From positions 1 through 57,191 of the forward strand of contig JARLHU010000184.1 in the NCBI GenBank assembly GCA_031292095.1: a stretch of 57,191 nucleotides of DNA, given 5' to 3'. A program made the translations under genes and the position numbers. The DNA is from Desulfosporosinus sp. (GTDB lineage: Bacteria; Bacillota; Desulfitobacteriia; Desulfitobacteriales; Desulfitobacteriaceae). Positions 9,217-17,596 of the stretch are shown in pieces. Position 1 is the first letter of the stretch, and each line of letters starts with the position of its first letter. The notes below the pieces were generated by a model that worked only from the letters and a program-made list of their open reading frames with translations, searched no databases and was not told the origin of the DNA.

Positions 9217-9249
9217 TTTTGTTCCGCCTTTCTTTTTTGGCAAAATAAA

Positions 9250-9277
9250 AACGCCCCACTTTGAAGTGAAGGGCGTT
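9250..9277 (-). terminator. Terminator or attenuator between protease and capsid genes
   Basis: On the minus strand, arms AACGCCC and GGGCGTT enclose an inner CACTT/AAGTG stem and are followed by TTTATTTT. It overlaps the protease stop codon and lies just before the capsid ribosome binding site. It could protect or separately regulate the capsid message. Confidence 0.7.
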
Positions 9278-10004
9278 AAACATAAGTTTTAAGGATTAAC
9301 TGTTGAAGTATGGCTTCCGTTGCTCGGGCTTCTTGTTCCTTAACCTCTTGTTCCTGCTTTTGTTGTTCTTCCTCGGCTTCTCGCTTCTTAGCTTCTTCGG
9401 CTTCTAATTCCGCTTGCTGCTTTTGATGTTCGGCCTCCTGCTCTTGCCTTTGAATCTCTAAGCTCCTAGTCTCTTGCTGCGCTTTTATATAGTTCCTGGC
9501 GCTAACGGAGGTCTGTTCATAGGCAGGGAAATCCACGACAGAAACGTCATAGATTTTGTCAAAGCTGAAGATCGTGCGGGTTTTTGTTTTCGTATCATAG
9601 GCATCATTAGCTACGGTAAAAGCAAACGACATCTTATCCAGATGTCCTGTTCGCACCAATTCATGAATATCGCTAGCTTGAGTGGTGTTCGCCATGCGTG
9701 CGGTGATTCCCAACCCTGTTTCGTCGACCTTTAAGTCTAGTGTCCCAGCTTTGGTACTTGCTAAAGGCGGCACGTGTTCGGAGTGATTATATTTTAGGAC
9801 CACGTTGGAAAGATCAACACCGTTTAAAGCATCGTGGTGAATTTGCTCAAAATACTGGGTTCCATCATAATCTTGGAAGATCGGGGTGGGTGTGTCAAAG
9901 GCTATGGCTCTGCCTTCAAGCACTTTAAGAATTGACTGGCCCTCTTCGGTGTTAGTAATACTCGCGCGTAGCTCAATTGCCCGGTACTCAATTTTATCTG
10001 GCAC
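9276..10004 (-). CDS. HK97-family prohead protease (S78)
   Basis: This 242-residue protein matches the phage prohead protease family. It has a 'VLEGRAIAFDTPTP' strand and the 'LKYNHSEHVPPLA' motif with the catalytic His. Later come 'DKMSFAFTV' with the catalytic Ser and 'IYDVSVVDFPAYEQTSVSAR', a very typical family signature. The last about 75 residues are an extremely Gln/Glu-rich coiled coil (QEQEAEHQKQQAELEAEEAK-like), likely a scaffolding-type extension that assists capsid assembly. The gene lies between portal and capsid genes. Confidence 0.92.
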   Translation of the reverse strand: MPDKIEYRAIELRASITNTEEGQSILKVLEGRAIAFDTPTPIFQDYDGTQYFEQIHHDALNGVDLSNVVLKYNHSEHVPPLASTKAGTLDLKVDETGLGITARMANTTQASDIHELVRTGHLDKMSFAFTVANDAYDTKTKTRTIFSFDKIYDVSVVDFPAYEQTSVSARNYIKAQQETRSLEIQRQEQEAEHQKQQAELEAEEAKKREAEEEQQKQEQEVKEQEARATEAILQQLILKTYV

Positions 10005-10030
10005 TTGTTTATCACCACCTTTCCCAGAGT

Positions 10031-11314
10031 TTATTTCTCCTCGTTAAGAGCATTAACCTCACCATCCTTTCCTTGCACTGACTTCGCCATGCCCAGTTGG
10101 TAGTCGTTTTTGATCGTTACGTCCACGAAGTTCAAGCTCTCCACGCGACGCTCGCCACCTTCTATAACACCGAAACCAAACATCTCCCGCATCTCGTTGA
10201 TCGTCAAAGCCCCTGTCGGAGCCAGATATTGAATGATCGCGGTTTTCGTCTTGTCGGATGTGTATTGGAGTTTACTGGAAGTAAATATTATCTTATTTCC
10301 GTAACCGCGCTCGCGCTCCGTGAAAAGTTTGAAAGTAAAGGCTTCGGCGTACTGTTTTAGGATTGGACTAATGATTGCTGTGTAGAACGCGGAAAGCTCG
10401 TCTTCGTTGTAGGTCGAGAACACAATCTTTTCGCTGATGTTGTAGTAACCAAAAACTTGCTTCTGGATAGCATCCATCTGCGCCGCATCCAGGAGAATGG
10501 CATTGTTCTCGATGGGCTTGAACTCCCCGGTTTCAGCGTCGGTTATAATGATCCCACCATTGTTCTGAATGTCGAAGAACTTAGACAGGATCGCATCGGC
10601 CTTTTTCTTAACGTCGGACAACTTTAAGACACCGGCGAAGTGCAACGATCCGCGAAGGTTCGCAGGAGCATTGGCGACAGCATTTACGATACCGGAGTGG
10701 ACGGTATTACATAACTGGAGCAAGGGATAGAGCGCATTGTCGTTGTAGCTCCCCATAAGGTCGTTCTCAAAATAGTCCCTCTTGACATGAATGATCTGAG
10801 AATACGGAGCCAAAACTTGTTGACCACCCCGGAAATTAAACTTCACAAACAGATTCCCAGTCTCGTCAACTTGAGCTTCGCTGGACTCCATGTAGGTCAC
10901 GAAGCTGCTGTTCAGTGGGTAAAGGCCCACAACATTCCCTTGCGCATCTTCCTTGATATAAACGAAAGCGTTGTTGTGGATCAGTAAATTGGTCGTTAAT
11001 TTAAAAATGAACTCCGAAGAGTTCATATATGGGTTGGGCTGTCCACCCAGAAGGTTGGCGAGGTCGCTGTTCTGTGGAATGGTATCGCTGCCCACATATC
11101 GGATGTGCTTAACGTCAGCCTTGGCAACATGCGTCGCAATGGCCCGGAGGCAAGCACGCATTAGGTAGTTGTAGTAAACGTCGCCATTGGTGTTGGAAAT
11201 AGTCGGGAGGGAACCGTTTAGTGGGTTGAAATATCTTAGATTCTGGGGTTGCTGTTTGGGAGGTTTGGCCCCAAAAATATTAGAGAACATACTCCGAAAG
11301 TCAATATTGCTCAC
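10031..11314 (-). CDS. Portal protein (HK97 type)
   Basis: The 427-residue protein shows the HK97 portal pattern: 'NYLMRACLRAIATHVAKADVKHIR' early on, 'LLGGQPNPYMNSSEFIFKLTT', 'NNAFVYIKEDAQGNVVGLYPL', 'IIHVKRDYFENDLMG', and a long C-terminal helical region. Portals form the dodecameric DNA entry ring at one capsid vertex. The gene is placed between the large terminase and the prohead protease genes, the conserved order for this virus class. Confidence 0.92.
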   Translation of the reverse strand: MSNIDFRSMFSNIFGAKPPKQQPQNLRYFNPLNGSLPTISNTNGDVYYNYLMRACLRAIATHVAKADVKHIRYVGSDTIPQNSDLANLLGGQPNPYMNSSEFIFKLTTNLLIHNNAFVYIKEDAQGNVVGLYPLNSSFVTYMESSEAQVDETGNLFVKFNFRGGQQVLAPYSQIIHVKRDYFENDLMGSYNDNALYPLLQLCNTVHSGIVNAVANAPANLRGSLHFAGVLKLSDVKKKADAILSKFFDIQNNGGIIITDAETGEFKPIENNAILLDAAQMDAIQKQVFGYYNISEKIVFSTYNEDELSAFYTAIISPILKQYAEAFTFKLFTERERGYGNKIIFTSSKLQYTSDKTKTAIIQYLAPTGALTINEMREMFGFGVIEGGERRVESLNFVDVTIKNDYQLGMAKSVQGKDGEVNALNEEK

Positions 11315-11322
11315 CTCCTTTC

Positions 11323-12960
11323 TTATACCAGGCTGTCGATTAACTCCTTGTGCCGCTCATAAGTCACGTATGCGTCCAACAAGCTCATGGCACCATCGAT
11401 AAATCCGCGCGAGGCCGTCTTTACTGGTACGATGTTGTTGTTCCGGTCGTATACCACGCCCAAGTTGCAAAGGCAGAACTCCAGAAGTGGGTTCTTGTTA
11501 TAGTTGATCCGCTTCGTCGCGAGATCTGCCCCAAGGTTTTTAAGTGGTGTGCTCAGGGTTTTGGCCCCCTGCTGGACGATCTCCATGAGGCCAGCGAAGC
11601 CCCGCAGTTCCATTTCCTTCACCCAGTAGACGCTATTCCATTGGTCGTACCCGATGGCTTGGAAGTAGAGTTTGCTCTCTTCTTTCTGGGCCACAAACCA
11701 CTCCGTAATATAGTTGTAGTCGATCCGGTTTCCAGGGATCAGTTCGAGCAGCCCCCGATCAACCCACGCTTGGTACACAACCTTTTTGGCGTGTTCTGTT
11801 TCTTCGAAGGTAATCCAAGGCATCCAGTATTTTTGAAAGCATAAGAACTTGCCCCCGGCCTTGGGCACGAGGATCGTCGCGGAGGTTAAGTCCGTCGTGC
11901 TCGAAAGATCAACTCCGCCAATGCAGTACATATCGTATATTTCTTTTAGTTCATACGTTTCTTCGTTGCGGATCGCAGCATAGTCTAAAAATGCACTTGC
12001 GTTCGTGCTGGTGATATTAAAGTCCTTGGTAAGAACGGTCGCTTTAAAGGCCGGGTCGAACTTGGACTTCGTGACGTTATCCGCGAGAAACTGGCGCTCC
12101 TTAATTGTTCCGAGGCCCGGATTAGCCTTCATCCATACGTCCGGTTCTTTGTAATCGTCATCCGGGTCTAACTCATAGAGAAACGCGAGGAAGTGTTCGT
12201 CCTCTATAACGCCGTTGATGGTGTCCACCGCATACTTATATTGTGAGTCGAAGATATTCTCACGAACAAATCCGGCTGTGGTAATACACCACAAAAGGGG
12301 CTGTTGCCGCGAAGCCATCGACTGCATCATCACGTCGTATAGATTCCGATCTTTAATAGCATGGATTTCATCAATCATACAGAAATGGGTGTTCAAACCG
12401 TCCAGGCTGTTACTGTCGGAAGCCAAAGGTGCGAACTTCGAGAAGGTCGGGTCGAAGTAAAGCCCTGTGAGGTTCTTGCGAAGGTGGCGGCTCAGGGTTT
12501 CCGACTGTTTGACGATGTTGGCGGCTTCGTTCGATATGATCCGAGCTTGGTCTTTTTTCGTCGCGACGCTGTAGACCTCTGCCCCGCCCTCGCCATCAGC
12601 GATGAGCATATACAACCCAAGGGCCGAAAGGAGACTGGACTTTCCGTTTTTACGTCCGACCAATGTGAATACTTCCTTGTACTTTCTGCGACCGTTCCCG
12701 TCCACAAAACCAAAAACGACTTGAATCATGGCCTTTTGCCAAAGATCAAGAACGAAGGGTTTGCCTATCCACTGGCCCTTGCTCTGTTTGCAGAACAGTT
12801 CGACGAACTCAACTGGCCGTGTCGCCTTGGCCTCATCGAAGGTGTAGGCCCCCGGATTATTGATGTCGTTGACGACTTGGCGATAAATCGATTTGATGTG
12901 TTGCCCAACAACAATCTCGTCGTTTTGGATTTTGTCGTTGTACTCAGTGATATAGTTCAT
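11323..12960 (-). CDS. terL: Terminase large subunit
   Basis: This is a 545-residue packaging motor ATPase/nuclease. Walker A is VGRKNGKSS (residues 101-109) and Walker B FCMIDE (193-198) is followed by IHAIKD. The nuclease domain begins at about 345 with the acidic motif GGVDLSSTTDLTSA. It belongs to the HK97 gp2/Terminase_1 group. It overlaps the small subunit gene by 4 bases and precedes the portal gene. The length is typical and no motif is missing. Confidence 0.95.
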   Translation of the reverse strand: MNYITEYNDKIQNDEIVVGQHIKSIYRQVVNDINNPGAYTFDEAKATRPVEFVELFCKQSKGQWIGKPFVLDLWQKAMIQVVFGFVDGNGRRKYKEVFTLVGRKNGKSSLLSALGLYMLIADGEGGAEVYSVATKKDQARIISNEAANIVKQSETLSRHLRKNLTGLYFDPTFSKFAPLASDSNSLDGLNTHFCMIDEIHAIKDRNLYDVMMQSMASRQQPLLWCITTAGFVRENIFDSQYKYAVDTINGVIEDEHFLAFLYELDPDDDYKEPDVWMKANPGLGTIKERQFLADNVTKSKFDPAFKATVLTKDFNITSTNASAFLDYAAIRNEETYELKEIYDMYCIGGVDLSSTTDLTSATILVPKAGGKFLCFQKYWMPWITFEETEHAKKVVYQAWVDRGLLELIPGNRIDYNYITEWFVAQKEESKLYFQAIGYDQWNSVYWVKEMELRGFAGLMEIVQQGAKTLSTPLKNLGADLATKRINYNKNPLLEFCLCNLGVVYDRNNNIVPVKTASRGFIDGAMSLLDAYVTYERHKELIDSLV

Positions 12961-13292
12961 GAGCCACGCTGCAAGAACTTCAACAATTCATCGTCGGACT
13001 CGCTTGCTTTCGCGTCTGGAGTTTTATCAAACAATTGTTTAAGCGTGCTGTTATAATTTTTAATCATAGCGTTGTAACTCTTTACGATTGGTCTCTCGCG
13101 ACGCTTCCGTGGGAGGGTCTTGGATACCTCGATAGTTCCGTTCGCCTTAATGTCGGCCTCCATATCCTCCAGGGTGATCTGCATAAATGCGACGCGCTCA
13201 ATAAGGTTTTTCATAACGACCATTTTCTCCGGCGGTGTGTCCTTGAACATTCCTAATAGGCGCTCCACCTCATTTGCGATTCGTTCTTCCAT
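12957..13292 (-). CDS. terS: Terminase small subunit
   Basis: The 111-residue protein lies immediately upstream of terL, overlapping it by 4 bases. It is highly charged and helical, with a basic region (PRKRRERPIVKSYNAMIKNYN) and an acidic C-terminus (DAKASESDDELLKFLQ). This suits the P27/small terminase group, which binds the packaging site and feeds DNA to TerL. The identity rests mainly on position and general make-up. Confidence 0.75.
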   Translation of the reverse strand: MEERIANEVERLLGMFKDTPPEKMVVMKNLIERVAFMQITLEDMEADIKANGTIEVSKTLPRKRRERPIVKSYNAMIKNYNSTLKQLFDKTPDAKASESDDELLKFLQRGS

Positions 13293-13297
13293 TGCAG

Positions 13298-13588
13298 CTA
13301 CTCCTTTGGAAATATTAGGTCGCCATTCGCGTCGAACCGAAGCCCTCCGCGATGTTGGCTGTGATGTAGTTCATGGCATACCCGACAGACCAGTTTCAAA
13401 TTGTCCCAACCATAACATTTGGCGGGGTTGGATTTTATATCGCCATGCGTGATTGGGTCAATATGGTGGACGATCTCGCCTGGCGCTCCGCAATCCTCGC
13501 AGATCCCAAACTTGAACATAAAAAAAGAGTCGCGGCTTTTGTTCCAAGCCGCGCTCGCATAGAAGGTTCTTGCAATTCCTGTACTCAT
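13298..13588 (-). CDS. HNH endonuclease
   Basis: The 96-residue protein carries the HNH pattern: CEDCGAPGEIVHHIDPITHGD (first Cys pair and HH), then CRVCHELHHSQH (second Cys pair with final His residues). Phage HNH proteins encoded beside terminase genes act with the terminase in DNA cutting and packaging. It is the first gene of the packaging block, 5 bases before the terS start. Upstream, at about 13,657-13,686, lies a weak hairpin followed by a T-rich run on the minus strand. Confidence 0.9.
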   Translation of the reverse strand: MSTGIARTFYASAAWNKSRDSFFMFKFGICEDCGAPGEIVHHIDPITHGDIKSNPAKCYGWDNLKLVCRVCHELHHSQHRGGLRFDANGDLIFPKE

Positions 13589-13768
13589 GGCAGACCGCCT
13601 TTCTATGCAAAAGGAGCTATAGTTTCCACGTTTCCATAGTTAGACTCCCTTACAAAATAAAAGGCCCCCTTGCGGGAGGCACCAGACTCTCTGTTTAAAG
13701 GAATACGATTTATAAATTGATTTTGTGATATACTATTTCATCATCTTAAGTTTAAAGGGGGTTAATTC

Positions 13769-13996
13769 ATGAATCAGGAACAGGAACTATTTTTAGATTT
13801 TATTCTAGAAAGAGTAAAAGCTGACAGGATTGAGGAAGCAAAAGTATTACTTGAATACAACTTTAAGAAACTGGCAGAAGGCAATTTCACACAAGATGAT
13901 CTTGAACAGGTTATACCTAAAATGCTTGACTTATTAAAGCCGGATAAGATAGAAGAAGTACAAACAGTTATGAAGCAGTTTGCTGTAAGAGTATAA
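13769..13996 (+). CDS. Small acidic helical protein, unknown
   Basis: A 75-residue plus-strand ORF inside the minus-strand prophage, with AAAGGGGG before the ATG and a bidirectional terminator 55 bases after its stop. It is entirely helical in composition: 'ILERVKADRIEEAKVLLEYNFKKLAEGNFTQDDLEQVIPKMLDLLKPDKIEEVQTVMKQF', here described rather than recognised. Own promoter, orientation and terminator suggest a moron-type gene expressed from the prophage. It could be a small regulator or antitoxin-like protein, but it is separated from the MazF-domain gene by about 500 bases and a terminator. Confidence 0.6.
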   Translation: MNQEQELFLDFILERVKADRIEEAKVLLEYNFKKLAEGNFTQDDLEQVIPKMLDLLKPDKIEEVQTVMKQFAVRV

Positions 13997-14050
13997 TCCT
14001 AAAATAAAGCACCTGGAAACAATCCAATCCTTATCTTGTCACATAAAAAA

Positions 14051-14079
14051 AGTAGACTTGAAAACCATTCAAGTCTACT
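14051..14079. terminator. Bidirectional intrinsic terminator
   Basis: A perfect 12-bp stem (AGTAGACTTGAA with its complement, 5-base loop) is flanked by an A-run on the left and a T-run on the right, so it can work on both strands. It ends the 75-residue plus-strand gene. Confidence 0.9.
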
Positions 14080-14153
14080 TTTTTTATGTCAGATGGCTAG
14101 TTAAGGAACGACATTAATTCATTTCCAAAACCCTGACGCTTTTTAACTCAAAA

Positions 14154-14294
14154 ATGGGCCGCCGATTTTACGCTTGTTGGGCACACGGCAGCGGAGAACG
14201 ACGTAATTTCGAGGCATGGGGGGGCCTTCGCTTTAACTATATGGATGTGAGCATCAATAAAGGAACCCCTTTCGGAATTACTCAAAAAGACTAA
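14154..14294 (+). CDS. Possible 46-residue ORF or gene remnant
   Basis: The stretch 14,080-14,487 holds no clear gene. One ATG-started frame of 46 residues (MGRRFYACWAHGSGERRNFE at its start, ending in GTPFGITQKD) has a base composition unlike its AT-rich flanks, with a run of seven G. It lacks a ribosome binding site. It may be the tail end of a lost gene. I do not recognise it, and chance is a real possibility. Confidence 0.2.
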   Translation: MGRRFYACWAHGSGERRNFEAWGGLRFNYMDVSINKGTPFGITQKD

Positions 14295-14487
14295 CTTCGC
14301 TTCTTGGGTCTTTAGCGAAGGTTTGGTGCCATACTTTTGATCTTAAATGAAGGAAATTATTTTATAATTGGTCCAATAATGAAGGTATTTTAAGCAACAG
14401 ACCCCTAACTAATTATCTCTCTTTATAAAAAGGTTTTCTTTGGTAACACGGCGAATTTGTAGATTTAGAAAGTATTAAGGGCAAATT

Positions 14488-15459
14488 GTGTCCAAATATT
14501 TAATTTATTCAGTAAGGAGAAAAAACTTGGATGAGAAAGAATTATTAGAAGAGAATAACCGATATAAGCGAAATACCATTCACTTCCTGTGGGGTATTGG
14601 TGTACTAATTTTTGTATTAATAATGACTTTATCGTATAAATTTTGGGGTAAATCTGGCAACCTAGAAAATCTTATTTCTATTGGAAGCGGACTAGTCTCG
14701 ATGACTCTGGCCTTAGTAGCTATTTTCATTGCCTTGTCCGAAGGTATAAAAACATCTAATAAAGAAGCTCGGTTAGATGTAACACTTAGTCAGATAACTT
14801 TAAATACTAAAAAAACAGAAGACATTCTTAATAAAATTCAGCCCAAAGTAGATAATATTGATTTAAAAACCGATACATACTTAGCGAATCTGGCTAAAGC
14901 ATATAGTAGTGTTGAAACTCCAAGTAACGAAACTCCAAGTGTTGAGCCTCCAAGTAATGACGCCGATAATGTCGAAAGGCATTCGGAGACAGATGATAAT
15001 ATTGGCGGTGATAAAATAATTACTAAACCAGCGCCACACGACGAAACCTTGAACCTTACAGGGAAAGTATATGCTACTTCGAATATCACAGGTGAAGTAA
15101 CCGTCAGGCAAGAAAGAGTTTTTAAAGGTAAGGTCTTCCTAGCGGACTTAAACCCAGTGGTTGGTTCTGAACAAGGCGGCACTAGACCAGTCATTATCGT
15201 GTCAAACGATATTGTTAATAAGTACTCGCCAAATGTAACAGTAGTACCTTGTACCTCCAGAGTCGGTAAAGCAATGATACCTACTCACGTACCACTAGGG
15301 TTCTTGATAAACCAGAATCACGAATCTTTCGCTGTAGTGCATCAAATTCGTACCATTGACAGGAGTAGATTATCAGAATTACTTGCTTCATTAGACGAAG
15401 ATACTATTACTAAAATTGACAACGCAATCGATATACAAATTGGTATTGTTCGCTCATAA
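14488..15459 (+). CDS. Membrane-anchored MazF/PemK-type endoribonuclease toxin
   Basis: A GTG start with AAGGG 6 bases upstream gives a 323-residue protein. Two transmembrane segments lie at about 31-50 and 64-85. A helical segment and a low-complexity linker of repeated ETPSN/VEPPSND units follow (about 140-175). The C-terminal 110 residues are a full MazF/PemK domain: GKVFLADLNPVVGSEQGGTR with the conserved Arg, PVIIVSND, VVPCTS with the Thr, and VVHQIRTIDRSRL. MazF enzymes cut single-stranded mRNA. No antitoxin gene is adjacent. It is a plus-strand gene within the minus-strand prophage, convergent with the methyltransferase gene 3 bases away, consistent with a moron or defence function. 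Confidence 0.85.
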   Translation: MSKYLIYSVRRKNLDEKELLEENNRYKRNTIHFLWGIGVLIFVLIMTLSYKFWGKSGNLENLISIGSGLVSMTLALVAIFIALSEGIKTSNKEARLDVTLSQITLNTKKTEDILNKIQPKVDNIDLKTDTYLANLAKAYSSVETPSNETPSVEPPSNDADNVERHSETDDNIGGDKIITKPAPHDETLNLTGKVYATSNITGEVTVRQERVFKGKVFLADLNPVVGSEQGGTRPVIIVSNDIVNKYSPNVTVVPCTSRVGKAMIPTHVPLGFLINQNHESFAVVHQIRTIDRSRLSELLASLDEDTITKIDNAIDIQIGIVRS

Positions 15460-15461
15460 GA

Positions 15462-16715
15462 TCAGTAATGGATTTTTGTATCTCGATAAGCGATTTTCTG
15501 ATTTTCACGCAATAAAAAAACACCAGCATCGCTGCCAGCGTTATTAATGTATCGATTCACTATTACATCCACGTATTTTTGATCAAGTTCCATGGAGCAA
15601 CACCGCCTTTCGGTTTGCTCTGCCGCAAGGATTGTTGTTCCAGAACCACCAAAAAGATCAAGCACCAAGTCACCTTTATGACTTGAGTTGATGATTGCCT
15701 TTGCCACCAACTCTACAGGTTTCATGGTTGGATGTTCTTCAGATCGCTTTGGTCTTGGAATGTCCCAAACGTCGGTCTGCTTTCTATCTGCCAAAGGACA
15801 AAGCCTGGCGCTGCCCTCAAGCCATCCATACCAAATTGGCTCATACTGAGTATGATAATCTTTCCGTGAGAGAACCAACGAGTCCTTTTTCCAGATGATT
15901 GTGCTCGACCAATGATACTCAAGGTCGGACAATACATTCATAAGGTTTCCCCATTCTTGGGCACTCATCACAACATAAGTCATACAGCCTGGCTCGCTCA
16001 CATGTTTCATGGCTGTGAACGCCTTCTCCATGAACTCTTTAAACTGATTCGTTGGCATTTTATCGTTCATAATCGAACGCGACTTCCAACTCGGATGGTT
16101 CGTGTTCGAACCATAATCTACATTCCAAGGTGGATCGGTGAAGACGTGCCGCGACTTTTTACCATCCATAAGGGTTTCAACTTCTTCTATAGAAGTAGAG
16201 TCGCCGCACATAAGTCGGTGTTTGCCTAGCAGCCAAACGTCACCACGCTGACTCATTGGTGTTTCGATCTCTGCCAAGGCAGTAGCCGTGTCAAAGTCGT
16301 CCTCTTTTACTTCACCTTTGGCGGCTTGGGCAGTCGCCTGCTCAAGATCAAACCCGAAGTCCTCCATGGAAAAGTCAAGGTTCAGTTCGTTGAGTGCTTC
16401 AAGCTCAACTTGCAGCATCGAAACGTCCCAAGACGCAAGCTCTGCGGTCTTGTTGTCTGCAAGCCTGAACGCTTTGATCTCGGCTTCACTTAGATCGTCA
16501 GCGATAATGCAAGGAACAGTCTTCCATCCAAGCTCGGTGGCGGCCCTGAGCCTTGTGTGCCCGGCAACAATCTCATTGTTTTTATCAAGAACGATTGGAA
16601 CCTTAAATCCAAACTGTTTGATCGATTCCGCGACAGCCTTTACAGCAGCGTCGTTGTTTCTTGGATTATTTTTATAAGGCTTAATATCTGAGGTTTTAAT
16701 GTCAATTATTTTCAT
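15462..16715 (-). CDS. ParB-domain/DNA methyltransferase fusion
   Basis: I choose the ATG at 16715 (MKIIDIKTSDIKPYKNNPRN), which overlaps the end of the preceding gene; the longer frame starts inside that gene. Residues 1-110 form a ParB/sulfiredoxin-like domain (NNEIVAGHTRLRAATELGW). The C-terminal half is a beta-class amino-methyltransferase with DPPW (motif IV) before DLFGGSGTTILAAEQ (motif I). Such fusions are common in phages and protect phage DNA from host restriction. The target base, N6-A or N4-C, cannot be told. No cognate nuclease is adjacent. Confidence 0.9.
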   Translation of the reverse strand: MKIIDIKTSDIKPYKNNPRNNDAAVKAVAESIKQFGFKVPIVLDKNNEIVAGHTRLRAATELGWKTVPCIIADDLSEAEIKAFRLADNKTAELASWDVSMLQVELEALNELNLDFSMEDFGFDLEQATAQAAKGEVKEDDFDTATALAEIETPMSQRGDVWLLGKHRLMCGDSTSIEEVETLMDGKKSRHVFTDPPWNVDYGSNTNHPSWKSRSIMNDKMPTNQFKEFMEKAFTAMKHVSEPGCMTYVVMSAQEWGNLMNVLSDLEYHWSSTIIWKKDSLVLSRKDYHTQYEPIWYGWLEGSARLCPLADRKQTDVWDIPRPKRSEEHPTMKPVELVAKAIINSSHKGDLVLDLFGGSGTTILAAEQTERRCCSMELDQKYVDVIVNRYINNAGSDAGVFLLRENQKIAYRDTKIHY

Positions 16716-17166
16716 TGCCAAAAACCTTGGCCTCCTCGATCTTTTTATGGAATTCAAACATTAACTTATCAAGTTCTAATTTTTGAGGATTATCCGACCA
16801 TCCTCGTTCCTTGTCTTTGTTTTTCAACAGTATGCTGCAAGCCGCCACATCTGGCGCTTGATACTTGGTCGTTTTTTCCGTGAATTTTACTTCCTTACCA
16901 CCAACAACTCGAATGGAGACTTTCGTCTCTTCGTAGTTAAAACCCAACGCACGCTTGAACAGAGCGTTCTCGACCTCTGTGATAGCGACTTCCCGGCCCT
17001 TTTTTAAGGCGTCCAATAAGTCTGGATGCTCATTTTTATAGACATTAAAGATGCTCCTAGAAACACCAAGGTTTTTGCATATTTGTTCTTCTGTCAGACC
17101 ATCTCTGGCCCAACGCTCCACAAGTAGTAACTTCACTTGTACTTGTGGCCATTTGCTAGTAGCCAC
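16702..17166 (-). CDS. HTH phage protein resembling small terminase subunits
   Basis: This 154-residue protein has an N-terminal helix-turn-helix (WARDGLTEEQICKNLGVSRSIFNVYK, residues about 19-44), a central conserved 'ALFKRALGFNYEE' segment, and a C-terminal charged helix. Proteins of this kind are annotated as phBC6A51-type or terminase-small-like in clostridial phages. A second protein next to terL already fills the TerS slot, so here it may be a DNA-binding accessory for the methylase it overlaps by 14 bases. Confidence 0.6.
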   Translation of the reverse strand: MATSKWPQVQVKLLLVERWARDGLTEEQICKNLGVSRSIFNVYKNEHPDLLDALKKGREVAITEVENALFKRALGFNYEETKVSIRVVGGKEVKFTEKTTKYQAPDVAACSILLKNKDKERGWSDNPQKLELDKLMFEFHKKIEEAKVFGNENN

Positions 17167-17178
17167 ATGTGATTCCCC

Positions 17179-17367
17179 CTAGTTTTTAAAAAACACGCCT
17201 TTGTTTTCACGCATCAATCTTTCGTAGGTTTCAAATTCTTTGCTATCTTCATAGTTTGTTGTCAGGTCAACTTCATCTTTACACTTTTTTCCGTTCCACC
17301 GCTTGCAGTTGGCACAAATTAGCCTTACACCATCTTCTTTCGGTTGAAATCTTCGGCAATTACTCAT
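17179..17367 (-). CDS. Small Cys-rich protein, unknown
   Basis: A 62-residue ORF with ATG preceded by AGGAGG at good spacing. Four Cys (positions about 4, 18, 21 and 29; ICANCKRWNGKKCKD) suggest a small zinc knuckle. It sits between stacked terminators upstream and the HTH gene 12 bases downstream, so it is the first gene of the HTH-methyltransferase operon. I do not recognise the family. Confidence 0.6.
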   Translation of the reverse strand: MSNCRRFQPKEDGVRLICANCKRWNGKKCKDEVDLTTNYEDSKEFETYERLMRENKGVFFKN

Positions 17368-17389
17368 GACAGCCTCCTATAAATAAAAA

Positions 17390-17438
17390 GGGCTCAGGCC
17401 CATTAATCCATAAAAAAGGCGCGACCGTTAGGCCGCGC
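17390..17438 (-). terminator. Two stacked hairpins, second with T-run
   Basis: On the minus strand, GCGCGGCC-TAAC-GGTCGCGC (17438-17419) is followed by TTTTTT, a good terminator. Thirteen bases later GGGC-CTGA-GCCC (17401-17390) is followed by TTTTTATTT just before the ribosome binding site of the 62-residue gene. Together with the hairpin at 17470-17499 there are three in a row. Confidence 0.75.
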
Positions 17439-17469
17439 TTTATAGTAAGAGAGGAGATGGAAAATAGAA

Positions 17470-17499
17470 AAGGCCCTCGGACGTTTGTCCAAGAGCCTT
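17470..17499 (-). terminator. Terminator after the late regulator gene
   Basis: A stem of about 13 bp (AAGGCTCTTGGAC / GTCCGAGGGCCTT on the minus strand, 4-base loop) is followed by TTCTATTTT. It would end transcription of the upstream early operon that finishes with the sigma-like gene. Confidence 0.85.
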
Positions 17500-17596
17500 A
17501 ATAATCTTTTCCACATCATAACTATATCACATATTTAAACTTCATACTTGACCGATTTTGACCTATATTGACCGTTTATAACCGATTTTAACCTTT

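Noticed and set aside
12361..13056. 231-residue plus-strand ORF
   Set aside because: It lies opposite the terminase genes, which have clear motifs; no independent evidence supports it.
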